Assembly (NCBI GenBank): GCA_012845835.1
Contig: JABAKD010000010.1
Location: forward strand, 1,731,501-1,795,500
DNA: 64,000 bases
Direction of reading: 5' to 3'
Origin: Undaria pinnatifida
Taxonomy: Eukaryota; Sar; Phaeophyceae; Laminariales; Alariaceae
Shown here: piece by piece, positions 1 to 12,900 of the stretch
Layout of the letters: each line of letters opens with the position of its first letter
How positions within the stretch are numbered: the stretch's first letter is position 1
Translations under genes and position numbers: made by a program
Notes under the pieces: generated by a model
Told to the model about the DNA's origin: nothing
The model's input: only the letters and a program-made list of their open reading frames with translations
The model's database searches: none

Positions 1-80
1 TATATGTTACTATTATAAAATGTACTACTACAAGTCGCCGACTGGTTACTAGTTGGCGAGGAGAGGTATTCCTTCCTCAC

Positions 81-3000
81 CGCGTCAAACTCGTGCTCCA
101 AGTGCGCGCGGATGGCGTAAAGCCTCTCCGTTCTGGCCGCCGCCGCTGCCGCCTCATCGTTACCAGCACCCCCCTCCTCCTCATCCACGGCCCCGTCCAC
201 CAGCTTCTTGTCGAAACCCTCGTCCCTCTCCGTGTAGACCTGTTCCGATACAGCATAGCACAGCACCACAGCATAGCGCGCCACAGCACAGCATATCACA
301 GCACATCACAGCACTACGTAGCACGGCGTAGCTCAGAATGGGAGGGGACAGTACAGAACGGCACAGCGCATCGCAGCACAGCGCAGCAAAGAACAGTACA
401 GCAAATAATAGAACAGCAAAGCGTAGTATCCCACGAAAAAAAAACGGCACAGCACATGGACATTACAGCAAAAACACACAACACCACACTACAGCACAGC
501 ACCGGACAACACGTATTCGTACAAAACCGTACCGCACAACATGGTATGCTACAAATCCTGCAAAAAATAATTGAATGGCGTTGTACCGAAGACACATGGC
601 GAATGTCATCGGGGGGAGGGGGTTGCCTAACAAAGCTGAACAATGACACGGCAAACGCCGATGACAGCTGACCTCCCGACTAAAAGAAAGCGCACATAAC
701 GCAAGGAAGACCACATTACCGCATGTCGTTTCGAAACCAAAACCATCGAATTTCCAAGCTTCAAGAAAGTTGTACACAATGCATGAAAGACCATAGCGCA
801 TGCCGCTTCAAAACTCCAAAGCAATGAACCTTCAAGCTAACCTCCACGCGGAAGAAAATCGCACACAATGCACAAAAAAAACACACAAAAAAACAGCGCA
901 TGCCGTTCAAAGCTCGAAACCACTCAACCTCCAAGCTTTACAAAAATGCACACACTGCAAGAACGACCCTATTAGCGCATGCCGTTCAAAACTCGAAACT
1001 CATGAACAGCTTACCTCCAAGCTCATGACGTCGTGGTTGTTGGAGACCTCTAGCCCGGTTTGGGACGTGATGGCCACTCCGGCTCGATCCAGCCAGCCGT
1101 CGGGCATATCCGTCAACGTGGTCGTGATGCACTTCCTCCAAATGCCGATGTTCCGCGCATCCACCTGCAACATTCAGCATTCAGCATTCAGCAACCAACA
1201 ATCACGTACAGCAGGGAACCCGATCTAAGATCGCCCATTGTAAGAGATAACAAGCTTACTAGCGAAAAAATCGGCTTGTCAGGCCTTGACGTTAAATCAC
1301 ATATGATTGTGAAGCGCTTCTATGTTCAATACTTGAGCCCGAAACTATTAACAGCCCAGTTCTCAAGTGTTGTTGCGTACTGCATATATCCCCTTTGGGA
1401 CTTGACTGCAGTATAGAGGAACATCTGCAGGGAGGCATGTTTCGGTAGGGGTGCCCCCCTTTTTTCCTGGTGCTCATACCAGAACCGATTTGATAAGTCA
1501 ATCTGAGATAAGAGCGGCAACATTAACTCGCTCTTAAACCGGGTAACCCACTAACTGTGTTCAACATTCAACAACCTATCATATGCAACCAACCTTCAAT
1601 ACGCCGCATTTCACATTCATACAAGGTATACTCCAAATTCAGCGGTCACGATTCAACGTTCAGCATCCAGCAATCAATTTGAGGCGCCCGCCAGGGTGGG
1701 ATGCACCATTTTTTCTGAGACTATTGCTTACTTCAGGACCTCCACCATCTCACCAAAAAACTGTCTTGTCTTTGGACAAAGAAAAATCAAAGTGCCACCC
1801 ACTGAACATCCAGCAAGTAAGCCCCGCTACCTATTCGGTAACAGTCCCGTCGAGGAGCACCAACCCCCTGCCACGTACCACCCCTTCCCCATCCCCTCCC
1901 CACCCCCAGATGTGCCCATGTGGCAACGCAGACGAGAGTAGAACCCACGTAGTTGGAGAATGGAAACTGTAAAGGGAAAAACATAATGTGCTAGAGGAGG
2001 AGATGAGGAGAATAGACGAATGTGATAAGGAAAAGTTTGGTACATTAGATAGTAGCTAGAAAACGATCGCTGTCCTAGGGAAAAGATGGTGGCCACAGAC
2101 GGCCAAAAAGGAACGAGATAAGATGAGCAACCAATTTCGATGCAACGTATGGAATAAACTTACTGAGCACACAGACGTTGGAGGTGTCTATATTAGGAGT
2201 AGCGACGGTGCTCCGTCTCGAAATGGATGCGTGGTCAACGGTCACATGACCAAGGCAAGCAACAAACGAGCTCCCGCCCCCCCTCCTCCCCAACATCCCC
2301 ATCATCCATGAACCCAGCAAACCTCAGCTACAGATAATACCTCTAGGCTGACAGCCCCTTCGTAATAGCCAAGGCGTACGCGCGAAGACTTGAGGAAATT
2401 GAAGTCGTCCCTTCCTTCGTAGTAGCGAAGCGTGGAAGCGCAGCTGTTGGCTTCCATGCGCACCTCCTCGGTGCTCCGGGTCCCGTTGTTTGCGAAAAAA
2501 GACACAAACCTTGCACAAGTACAGCAAGGAAAAAATATAGTACAAAACGAAAAAAATGGTGTTACTAGGAAAACCTGCAAAACATAGTACTGACAAAAAC
2601 AGAAAATAATAAATATGAATAGTGCTACAGGAAACCTTCCAAAATCGTGTTAGAAAAAAACACAGCGTTATACATAGGAGGCAGGTCGAGGGGGGGGGTT
2701 AGGTGGAGTAGGGGGTTCCGATTTCGGCAACTACCCCAGGTAAGCGGGTAAACATGCCAACGGGGAGCCCGGGTCTTACAGCCGCCACTGCTGACGCTCA
2801 AAAACGAAAACACTATAAACGAACAAAACAAAACTATATAAAACAGAAACGTGGATGTCTCACTGGCGAGGTCCCACTGGCCGTAGAGGCTGCGCGGAAG
2901 GTTCCGACATGTCGGCCGGGGGTCTGGGCGAAATGACGACGCCAACGCCGACAAAATTTTCCGGGAGGCCGTAGGTGTCTCCTACGATCGCGGGGGGCGG

Positions 3001-6000
3001 GGAGGGGTGGGGGGGGGGGGGGGTGAGGGGCGGGCGGGGAGAGGGGAGTGAACGGGGGGGGGGGTGAGCGCGTCCGCGCATGGTTGGCTGACGAGAGCGT
3101 TGCGCCTCCCCATGTTCAGGCGTAACTCGGCGAAGCGGTCTGGTTCAGCCAGAAAGGTTGTTGGAAACTACTGTAGTAGCAAAAGTTGGAATGGGCTTGA
3201 ACCAGCCTTCCGTGCGGCAAATGAGGGGGGGTTATCATGTTACAGACGCGAAGCGACAACATCAACGCAAATATCAACCCCACCCCGGACAGAGTATTTC
3301 ACGCGGATCAGAATGCCCGACCGACTCCAAGCACACCCATCACTTAGTCGCGTTTCAATGGTACGTACAAGTACCAGGCAATCAATAATCAACGAACAAC
3401 AAATTCTCAACAAATCATGTTTACCAACAAGTACCAATTTGTTTTTCCAACAACCAAAATTCAAACATCAATCGTTGATGGCCAAAAACACAGCGGGGAC
3501 CAGGGTACTCAATAGCCACCCACCAATACTACATAATCAGGAATAAAGAATTCAACGAGCACTGATCCATGACCAATAACCATATACTTCGAAGTATCAA
3601 GAGACAACCAACAAGCACAAATCAATAACCAACAAGCAACAGCTAACAGTTATCAACCATCAACAATTAACCACCAACAATCAACAACCAACAAATAAAG
3701 TACTCGTGTCATCATATTGTATGAACACTATTTCGTCTCATGAATACACGTTTTCGTCCTCGTACTATCAACACCTTTTCGTCTTACGAAATATTGGATG
3801 AATACCTTTTCCTCTAATCGTGTCCAGATTGCCGACGACGACCGCGAGGTTCTTAATCGATAGTCAATACAACAATAATCAATAATCAACAACCAACAAT
3901 CAACATTCAATAATCAACATCCAACAATCAATAACTCAGACCAGGTACAGTAGTAGTGGGCCCTCTATAGTGCCGGTATGTGCACTATAGAGGGACCCAC
4001 TAGCACTACAGCAGCAACCGGCACTACTCCGAATACTGGCACTACTGGTTCCCATGTGTGCCACGCGATTTCACAGGCACAATAGCGGGCAACCGGCACT
4101 ACTCAACCGGAACTAGAGGGGTACCACTACTGTTACCTTTTCGTCTAATCATGTCCGGATTGCCGACGACGACCGCGAGGTGCTTGCCGTGCGCCTTTTC
4201 CGCCGCGCCGCTGACACGAAACTGCATCACCAAAGAGAACTGACCACCGGGCACTACACAACACACAAAAAAGGCAAAGTGGGGCGGAGGGAAGAACAGC
4301 AAGGCGGGGTTGTTCCACGCAAGCAGGAGGGACGGGGGGGGGAGGGGGGGCTGAGGGACGAAAAAACAGACAAGAGTTATCCTGCGAACGCGGAGACGCA
4401 TGATGTGGACCTTGGTTGGTGGTGGCTGCCGCCAGGGCGGAAGGTGGGGGGAGGGGGTACCATCTGTAGTCGGGGCGGTTACCATGTTGGAATCGGATTT
4501 GCATTCGAGTGCGCCATAAGAGGGGGTTGGCGAGGAATACCAGGAATACCATACGAAACCAACAAAACAAGGAATAGAGAATATATATGGCACCAGAGTA
4601 GTATGCGTCGGCAACAGGCACCAGACTGCAAAAGACTATTAAAGTCCGACGACTTGCTCGCTGCGTCGCGATCGCAGCGAGAAGCAAAAACAACACCAAC
4701 AACAACAACAACAACAACAATCCACACTTGCCTGAGTTGAAGCGGCCGGTGAGGCGGCTGAAGATGCTGCCCTCGTTTTCCTTCATGTCCGGAGTTATGC
4801 GAGCGAAGCTCTGCTTCGCGACGCTCGCGCCTCCGAGGGTAAAGGAAGATATCGTTCGCTCGCCTGGTACACGCAAAGAAAAACGGAAGGGGGGGTACAG
4901 GGAGGAGAGGGGAGGGGAGGGGGTGGCGGGGAGGTAAGAGCGGAAGGGAAGGGTCAGGCAGGGGTCACAGCCCGACGAGAGAGATAAGACAGAAATACAA
5001 CCGTCGCGCAAGAGGTGAATGAAGCCATCGTCTGCAGACAAAAACAATGGGGGGGGAAGCGAAACCGCAATGTTAAGACAGCTGAGAAGCAGCAGGAGCA
5101 GCAGTTGGAACCCTGTGATTCCCGCGGCACACGCCCAAGGTTTCCGCACGGCCGTGTCACAGCCAAAGTCCACCCTCCGTGAGCTGGGGCACGAGTCAAG
5201 ATCCTGGTTGTCCCCACACACACACTTGCAGCGTCCAGTTCGAGGCAGCGCCGGGGTGAATGCTGCTGTTGGCTGGGCACAGATAGTAACCATTGACGGA
5301 TGTTTGACGGTGACGATAGTTGACAGAATCGTGTAATAGTGTAGTAACAAATTGCGCAAAACGGGGGAGGTTGCGTAGGGTAGAGAGAGGAGGGGAAGGA
5401 AGAGGAGGGGGAGGAGGAAGAGGAGGAGGACGGCAGTACCGGTATACGTACCTGTTTACACTAACCGGTACGAGAAGTTGACGGGGTATAACGAAAAAAT
5501 GGATGATGGATACATATGGCATGGTGGATACATGTGGGTGTCACAGAGTTAAGACCACCGTATCGGGCGAGTGAAGGACCACATCACCTATGGTACCATA
5601 ACACCACCACGTACTTGTACGATAATTTTTTTGTATCTGTACCATGCAACATGTACGAGTCACAACAAGTGTACATGCCTATCTGGTACGATATACCGCA
5701 TCACCTTCCATGAATCATGCACCACGAAACATACCAGAAATGTCATGTTAAAGCAACTGACGGAACGAGGCGGAAGGGCTCGCCACGGTAGTACATCAGC
5801 TGCACAACAGCAGTACTCGAACCGCAGCCAGAGGTAACTCGGCGACCCAAACCACTTGGTGGCTGGTCCCGATAGCTACGTAACTCGCAATAGCCCGACT
5901 TTATTGACGGCGCCTCCGTGTTCCTGGTTCCTATATCTTCACCCACCATACGGGAAAATTCCACGAAGCATACTCGTGTTCCTGCAGCTATCATTTCGTA

Positions 6001-6626
6001 CATCTACACCGTACCTGGTATACGTGATACGGGAATGACCGAAGCAGCAGCAGATATGCCAGCGATGAGGTGGGCACAACCATCGGGGAGACTCAGGAGA
6101 ACGGCATGATGCCAAGGGTCACTTGCCGTCGCATGAGCGAGTGTGTTCGCCAAGACAAATTTCACTCACGGCATCGGTCTACTCGATGGTATCACGCTGA
6201 TTTACGGTACGACGATGTCTTTTCCCTTCTCTTGCCGTGCTCGCGAGAGCTGGTTGCCAACCACACCACACCGGGAGCGGAACATTTCAGAGGCTTGAAT
6301 GCTTGAATACACACCCACCACGAACCAAAGATGCCTCAGGACTCGAGCTCCGACGCAGCATTGCGCAAGCACAAACAAAGGGGTAGGCATGTATCCTCAC
6401 CTCTGGCGTTGAAGGACTCGAACGGAGGATAAAAGCCCAGTCCTTTCACCTCATTCCCTGACACCGGGCTCGCTACGAGCAACACTGCTGCTGCTGCGGC
6501 CAGACTGAACACCGCAAGCCAGCTCCAGTTCAGTATCGACCTTGCACGGGGCGAGATCGCGCGAACTGCTGCCACTCGCGACGTGCGGTCGCAAGGTTGA
6601 ACCGAGGAATTGAAGCACTCCGTCAT
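81..6626 (-). CDS. L-type lectin cargo receptor (ERGIC-53/VIP36-like), 3' part off the left edge
   Basis: Seven exons join in matching phase: 6626-6401, 4863-4732, 4253-4137, 2981-2864, 2509-2341, 1164-1015 and 239-81. They encode 357 residues and the gene continues left. Known family role: type I membrane receptors that carry glycoproteins between ER and Golgi. Residues about 30-55 form a hydrophobic signal segment (WSWLAVFSLAAAAAVLLV). The mature part opens with the legume-lectin motif FYPPF, followed by ARITPDMKENEGSIFSR, a VMQFRVSG strand, ENFVGVGVV, FANNGT, a YYEG segment and NNHDVMSLE. The last exon is acidic and helical (RTERLYAIRAHLEHEFD), which fits an ERGIC-53-like stalk. Exon 2 ends at a GC donor (CAG|GCAAGT). 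Start: ATG 6626 precedes the signal segment; an in-frame ATG at 6728 would add 34 residues. The usual Ca2+ and mannose ligands look replaced (see findings). It shares a 279-bp divergent promoter with the IQ gene. Confidence 0.87.
250..550. repeat. Low-complexity ACAGCAC-type repeat in a lectin intron
   Basis: This stretch is dominated by degenerate copies of CACAGCAC/ACAGCA words, just upstream (on the minus strand) of the lectin exon 239-81. ORFs across it are compositional and not genes. Confidence 0.7.
718..1030. repeat. Tandem repeat carrying copies of a lectin 5' splice-site region
   Basis: Four degenerate copies of a 79-100 bp unit start near 719, 798, 898 and 977, each with the word CGCATGCCGTTCAAA or a close variant. 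The last copy contains the real end of the lectin exon 1164-1015 and its GTAAGC donor. Earlier copies carry CCTCCAAGCT-like remnants of the same junction. Confidence 0.65.
2686..3063. repeat. G-tract region flanking lectin exon 2981-2864
   Basis: Runs of 5-16 G occur at about 2690-2715 and 3000-3063. On the coding (minus) strand the second cluster is a long C-rich polypyrimidine tract leading to the acceptor GTAG at 2982-2985. On the plus strand it has enough G runs for G-quadruplex formation. Confidence 0.6.
3560..3950. repeat. AAC-rich minisatellite (CAACAATCAA-like) in a lectin intron
   Basis: The sequence is made of degenerate CAACAATCAA/CAACCAACAA words (for example 3640-3705 and 3865-3935). 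It is interrupted at about 3800-3860 by a copy of part of a lectin exon (separate entry). Confidence 0.65.
3798..3862 (-). pseudogene. Duplicated fragment of lectin exon 4253-4137 with its splice donor
   Basis: On the minus strand this segment matches the last ~45 nt of the exon ending at 4137. It encodes LAVVVGNLDTIRGKG against LAVVVGNPDMIRRKG, and is followed by a GTATTC donor-like site in place of GTAACA. It lies about 330 bp downstream of the true exon end, inside the next intron. No acceptor was identified for it, so I call it an exon fragment. Confidence 0.6.
3956..4001. repeat. Hairpin-forming inverted repeat
   Basis: GTGGGCCCTCTATAGTGC and GCACTATAGAGGGACCCAC are inverted copies, with one mismatch or bulge, around a spacer of about 8 nt. 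It lies in the lectin intron between exons 4253-4137 and 2981-2864. Confidence 0.7.
4864..6400 (-). other. Lectin intron 1, no further feature
   Basis: The intron runs from the GTGAGG donor (6400) to the GTACCAG acceptor (4864-4865). It holds purine-rich low-complexity DNA at 5370-5430 and GTAC-rich sequence at 5440-5700. I found no second gene or mobile-element ends. A 404-codon open frame across 4145-5359 overlaps two lectin exons but is not in the spliced reading frame throughout. Confidence 0.5.
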
Positions 6627-6905
6627 GCTTGCAACGAGGTTGACAGCGCTAATCTGACCGATGATGTTTCGAGTGTCTCGCTCGTGTTCGAGTGTTTTCG
6701 AGTGTTCGCCCTTTCGGAAGGCAAACATCTCTCAAACGCCTAAAATTCTTCACGAAACCTTATATTGACGGTTACTCTTATTTAAACAAGACTATTGTTA
6801 GTACAAGACAATTTGAAAATCGCAGCACGAGCGCAAGCATAACAGCAGCGCTGCTCGTAGCCGACCGGGGGTCTGTTGTCGGGTGTGGCGTGTGGGTGAA
6901 TAGGC
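6627..6905. promoter_or_regulatory. Divergent promoter interval, lectin (-) / IQ gene (+)
   Basis: Only 279 bp separate the two start codons, so both promoters and 5' UTRs must lie here unless there are upstream noncoding exons. Visible content: a short direct repeat of TCGAGTGTT (6680-6710) and an AT-rich stretch around 6760-6790 with TTATTTAAAC. No strong TATA box was assigned. Confidence 0.5.
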
Positions 6906-9900
6906 ATGGCGTCCGCCGCTTTGCCTGCGCGAGAGGAAGTAGTGTGGCGTGCTGGGAAGCGCCCAAGAGCGGAGGTTCGGCGCCGGCCTTTCGAGGAAGT
7001 AAAATGGGCCTTGTTGACGAAGGAGCAGGAAATGGAGCGTCAGCGCGTACAAGAGGTGATGTAGGGTGGGGAGGTCGGAAAAAGTGGGGGTGCACCTTTG
7101 GAGGGGGGAGGTCCTTAGGAACAGCAAAGCGAAGAGTCTACGTTACGATATACTGTACGAGTAGATTGTTTTGCACGTCGTGGTACTTGCAAGGAATCAC
7201 AACGACAGCATCGCATATACGACGAGTCGTAAACGAGTGAGGACGAAGAAACCGGCCAACTCTATCCATACAGCAGTACGAGTATGAGTCTACCTGTATT
7301 GCCCGTGATGAAGGGCGTTCACACTAACGCGCAGGGTTGTCAGCAAGTTGAAACGGTCTCGCGGGAGCGATCACAGAACCGTAGAATTGGCCAGGGGCTG
7401 GAAGAAACGAGCTTGTATGACCAAAAAGCATAGACCACCCAAAATAGTAGAGCATGAACACAAACATAAAAAGCGCATGTTTACGGCGTTTTACGGCGTC
7501 GTAATCTTCTACCTGGGTACTCTACGAAGCACTGGCGCCAACGTTCATATCGCGCACCTTCGGCTTAATTTCTAAAACTGGACATGAAACATGGCTGCAA
7601 CAGGATGCGTGTGCGTAGATGTGGCAACTATAGTATTGTTTCGCACGATGAGAGGCACCGAATGCTGTCTGTCCTGGACACAAACTAACGCCCTGACCGT
7701 CTCGATATCTCAGATGTTGTGCTACACTGATGTGCCGTTAAGTACAATTTGAGCACGACGCGTTGTACATTGCGCAACAACTTCTTCGGTGTGCGTCTAC
7801 TTTGTCTTCGCATCGCCAGCAAGCTTGCGCCCGAACCACTGGCAACTCGTCCCACAAATGTAACAGGCCATCCGTCGCCTCGATGCCATCGAAGAGATGC
7901 GCAAGAGGGCTCGAGAACGCAAGATCGATCGCGACAATCGAAGAATTGCCTTCGCTGCTCTCCTGGAGCGGAGCACGTTGATGCTGCAGAGGTGTGAGCG
8001 AGGGCGGCAGGGCAGAAGGGTGGCGCGAAGGCGTGTTAGGGCTACGAAGATAATCACCCAGTGGATGCTGGCGATGGTCAGACGAGCTGCGGTGAAGAAG
8101 GCAATTCGAAATCGAACCATTTTGAAGATGATGCTTTCGGTGAGTGTCACGTCATTCTGGAGCTACCCGTAAATTCGCCACAAGGCAACTATCCATATTA
8201 CCATCTGTAAAAAATAGTCGCACAAAATACAACAGCAGAGTTAGTGGTGATATCATAACACAATACTGATGGTATAGTAGTGGTGAATATTGTAGTCAGT
8301 GCGGAAGTGACTTTCATAGCATCGGCCTAGCTCGTGGAGTTTCAGCAGAATCCTTAACCGAAGTCCACATTTTCCTTGGAGCAACCTTCTTGTTTCTTGG
8401 AATGAACGTCCAGGCACCGCATGCTGCGGAAATTTACGGGTTTAAGTTGTCACATTGTGTTTGTTGATCCCTACGAAGCGTAGAGGACTTACCCGCTGAG
8501 CGAACAGTAGTGGGATAGTGAAGTCACCGGTACGAAGACAGGTAAGATACGTACAAATATATACTATGTTGCTCCTAGCCAAGGCGCAGCGTGGAGAAAA
8601 GAAAACTCGCTCGGTAGAAGAACAACGAGAAGTGACGGCGAAATAGCCAGAATATTCCACCATCCCGATATACCGCTACCATGTAGCAAACCTATCACTG
8701 GAAACCTCTACTATACTCAACCGTTATCATATCCGTATCATATCCAAGCATACAATCAACAGCCTCCCTGCTTCGTAAATGATACGGCATGATGCTATGC
8801 TATCATGTCATCAGGGTAAAACGATTCAATGAAAAATACGGTCAATCAATATCCTCCCAGTACTACTGTGACAAGAAAGATTGTAGCACCATAGTCCTTG
8901 AAAAGCACTCCATAAATCTAGAGACACAATTCAGGGACAGTATCCAACATCAATCTTCGTGAACCTAAGATCTAACTCGTAAAATCCTAAGTCCAAAAAC
9001 AAAAACTCAAATCCGAAATCCATAGACCGAAAACTCAAATCTGAAATACAAATTCCAAAATCCCAAAACTCAAACATCGGCCCTATAATCAGCACTCAGC
9101 CTTCCTTACAAAACGGTTGTCAGCTCCATAGAATAGGGCTGCCTACAAGTGTGATCGGACAGCAATCTCAAAACTCACTTTCGAATTAATTGCCTACCGG
9201 CAGGGTAAATACTAAAATCCATTCAGATTCCAAGTGCTCAAATCCACAGCAAAATAATGCCACACTAGACATCGCAATCGTGAAAAAGTACTATTTCAAT
9301 AGTCAAGAAACAGTTACTTGCCTCCCAAAATACCATGCACTCTTAAAAGTACCAACATCCAGCTAATATACTAATATATGCAGAATCCTCATCCGCTTTC
9401 AAAAACAATTCGAATCAGCTCGCGAAAAAGTTAGTCGCCCTCGGGTTCAGACGTATCGAACTCGTCGAGTTTGAGACCGTTTTCTTACTTAACGAGCCTC
9501 AATCCTCTTGAGTGGTCAAGCGAATCCTACCCCGCACAAGCGGTAACAGGTGAGCGTGACTCTTTCTTGCCGGATAAAAACTAAACGATTTGGCTCAGCG
9601 GGGTTTCATTACTGGGCTAGTTGAGAAAACCATAGACTGATTACGCAGGGATGACCCCGGGTAGTTTACCAAAACGTTGCCGTTCCCAAATCCCAGAACT
9701 CTCATACTTCCAATAATAACGTACTCCGTATCGTCCATCATCGGCGATCCAATACTGAACTGAGAACGGAAAATCTCAAATATCATCATCGAACTGTAGA
9801 AACAGCGACGCTAGCGTACTAAATCATGAGATATTTCACCATTTTCAAGATCAAGTGTGTTTCATCATAAAATCCCGGTAAAAGCGAAAATACCATCTGC

Positions 9901-12900
9901 AGTCTTCCAGTGTACCTTCCTCGGTGAATTCGTGTTCCTAGCCACCGCTCTCACTGCGTCGCAATGTCCGGACGTGTCTGGTTAGCAAGCCACGTCAAGC
10001 ACACGACCAGCTCGCGAAAAAAGCCAGTCTGTTTGAGACCTTCCTCGAGCGGGTTTCTCCTACCCGAACTAACGCATATATCACCATTCACCGCAACCCC
10101 GCAAAAATTTGTCAAATCCAGCAATAGGTCACTATATTGCAGAAATTACTCGACAACTGTTAGTTGCAGAGTTGACCCGACAACTGTTTGATGCCGGTAT
10201 AGCACGAATTCAACCGCGTGTTTCTTTCTGTTTCAGAGAACCGATAAATCAGAGCGCAAACGCCTCGCTACACGTGACGAGGTTGCTATATTGAGGTCAA
10301 GTTATTCCGCATGTTTCTCCTCGGAAGAGCGACACGTCGTATCACAGTGCTGCAAGAGTGTTAGGTCCATGATGCCACTTGACAAGCTACCGCGATAAAG
10401 AAATAACAATCATTTACAATAAACTGTTTGGGAACCTTGACCAAAACGCGTATATACAAAACGGTGTAAGGTAAACTCCATGACAAACGCAGGAATATTG
10501 ACCACTTCGATCCTTTAAACCGTTTGGGAACCTTGACCAAAACGCGTATATAGAATACGGTATCAGGTAAAGTCCTTAACGAACGCAGGACTATTGGCCA
10601 TTTTCGTCTGTACTCGAAATGCTCGTATACTACGTACATAAAATGTTTGAGCACCTGTCGACCGTAAAAACCTTATAATCTACCCCATTCCCCCTGCTCA
10701 TTATTTTTGGTCCGGCATACAGCATACAGCAGATACCGCTCACCATAACACTCTGCACACGCGCCTGGTAAGGGCGAGGGGGGTTGAGGGGGCGATCTAA
10801 AAAAAAGGGGTTTGAACATAATCAAAATCCTGTCATCAATCATTGTCAAGCAAAGCATGTCAGACTACAATATGATATTCATACTACGGTAGGCATAACC
10901 GGGACAATATCAGGGTGGAATATTCAGTTTAACGAGAAGAACACACCCCAATACTTTCACCACATGTTGCCTTGTAACACGTGAGTAGTACTGTATTTCG
11001 TCTCTATACTAGATCGCTGTTGAGGTTGACAACCAGCTATTCTGGAAGTAGCCCGCATTGCATAAGATAACCAAACTACCACGTATGTGTCATCATCTCG
11101 TGTGCGTACCCGAAATATAATACTACTGGTACTAACAATATCCGTCATCAATTCTCGTGCGTACCCAAAATATAATACTACTGGTACTAAGCATACCCCT
11201 ACAGCCATCAACCGTCACCAATTTATGTGTAAAACCGGATGACGTGTATCGTACCGGGTATTTTATTAGGAAAATACACGGCACACGACCAAGTCAAACG
11301 TTATGTTTCGGAGATGGCGAATTCGTGCTCAATTCCTTCTCTCTTTGGTGCGTGAGGGAAACAGGTTGATCGAAAATGAACCAAAGTACCAAACTGCTGT
11401 TGTAGATACGACAGACAGAAAATACGGCTGTCGCAAGCAAGCGCTAGCTACTGCTGACATCATCGATTTCAACCCGTCAAGCATCCTGCATCCTGTGCTA
11501 GTAACCGGTTGATCAGCAGAGCTATCATACCACAAGCAATCACAGTTGCCGGCGGTTGGGGCAAGAGGGGCTGGGGGACAGGCGCAAGCACTTATCCTGC
11601 CCGTCCCTCTGCCCAAGCTACTCTGTGCTTTGCTGTTATTTAACGCGAAAAACAACGTCTTAACCGCAAAGAGTGCGAAAGAAAATTATCGTCTCAGCCG
11701 CACAAAATAACATGTCATCGCTACGTCAGTCAAATACTGCTGCTGTGCTAGCAATATTATATATCGCGACAGGTCATGTGATGTCTTTCACACAGCAAAA
11801 GCCCACTACATGCTGTATTACTCTAGAATGAAGACAAGGACAGACGGAAAAAAATATACATGACATGACCTGATTGATGCCGTAGTCTGGTGCAAACGGT
11901 GGGAAGGATTCTCCGGCTGGGTGTCCGGGCCTCCCACGCCCAGCGTCCTCCATCGCAACCAGCCACCTTGTGCCGACCCCAACCCGGGCACACACATCAA
12001 CGGGCTCAGCAGCCGGCGCTCCCACGGGGCACGACAGATACTGCGCGTAGTTTAGTTTCACAACCAAACCGTCCAGCCATCCCTTCTCCCCTGTCTCAAA
12101 CTCCACCATATTTTTGCCTGCATCAACCACCATGCCTCGTCCTTACGTCTCAAACTGCTGCTGCTGTCCCTGCGGCTGCTGCTGTGCAATGCTCTCGCTC
12201 CCAGCCTCAAGCAGTGGGATTACGAGCTATGACGTCTAAACAAGGGGTGGTGCCGCCGGAGGTTGCAGCTGCTGCTGCTTCGGTGGCAGCTGCAAGTGCT
12301 TCTCTTGATCTTCCCTCCTCGTCTCTAATTCTACCTCATCTCTGTAAGCCTCAACCACCATCCGATTTTCCTCCGTCTCGAACTGCTGCTGCTGCTGCTC
12401 CTGCGGCTGCTACTGCGCAGTGCGTTCACTCTTAGTATCAAGTACTGGGATTACGAGCTGTGACTCACATCTGGCAACGCTCGCTCCCCTCTCTGGTACC
12501 TGAGGCGGCTGCGAAATGTCTCGCATTTGCTCCAGTCGTAGAGAGAACCTGGAGAGCTCGAGGAGAAGTTGCGAGTACTCGCGAATGATGAGTTCGGTTT
12601 CCTCCATTCGACCTTCAACTCGGTAGAACGCATACCATACGGCAGAAATCTGGTCGATGGTCCGACAACCGTGATAGGAACCACCCTCGATTTCTTTCTC
12701 GAGTTGGTCTCTTCTTGCGAGCAGCTTTTCCAGCTCCCGCATGTTGGCCCTTTGAGAGCTCTCCGCTTTTTCTGCCAACGCTTTCACGTCCGCAGCGCCC
12801 ATTATTACCTCACCCTCAGGCATGGTTCAAATAAGGCACCCAGCTCGCTCCCTTTCACATGGAGGGATGTTTTTGTTATATCTCCAGCTAGCTCTCTTCC

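Noticed and set aside
4145-5359. 404-codon minus-strand open frame
   Set aside because: It overlaps two lectin exons but reads only one of them in the lectin frame and passes through intron sequence; the spliced lectin model explains the conserved parts.
10361-10654. 97-codon minus ORF with repeated YIRVLVKVPK
   Set aside because: Produced by a tandem DNA duplication inside the decayed LTR element; no domain recognised.
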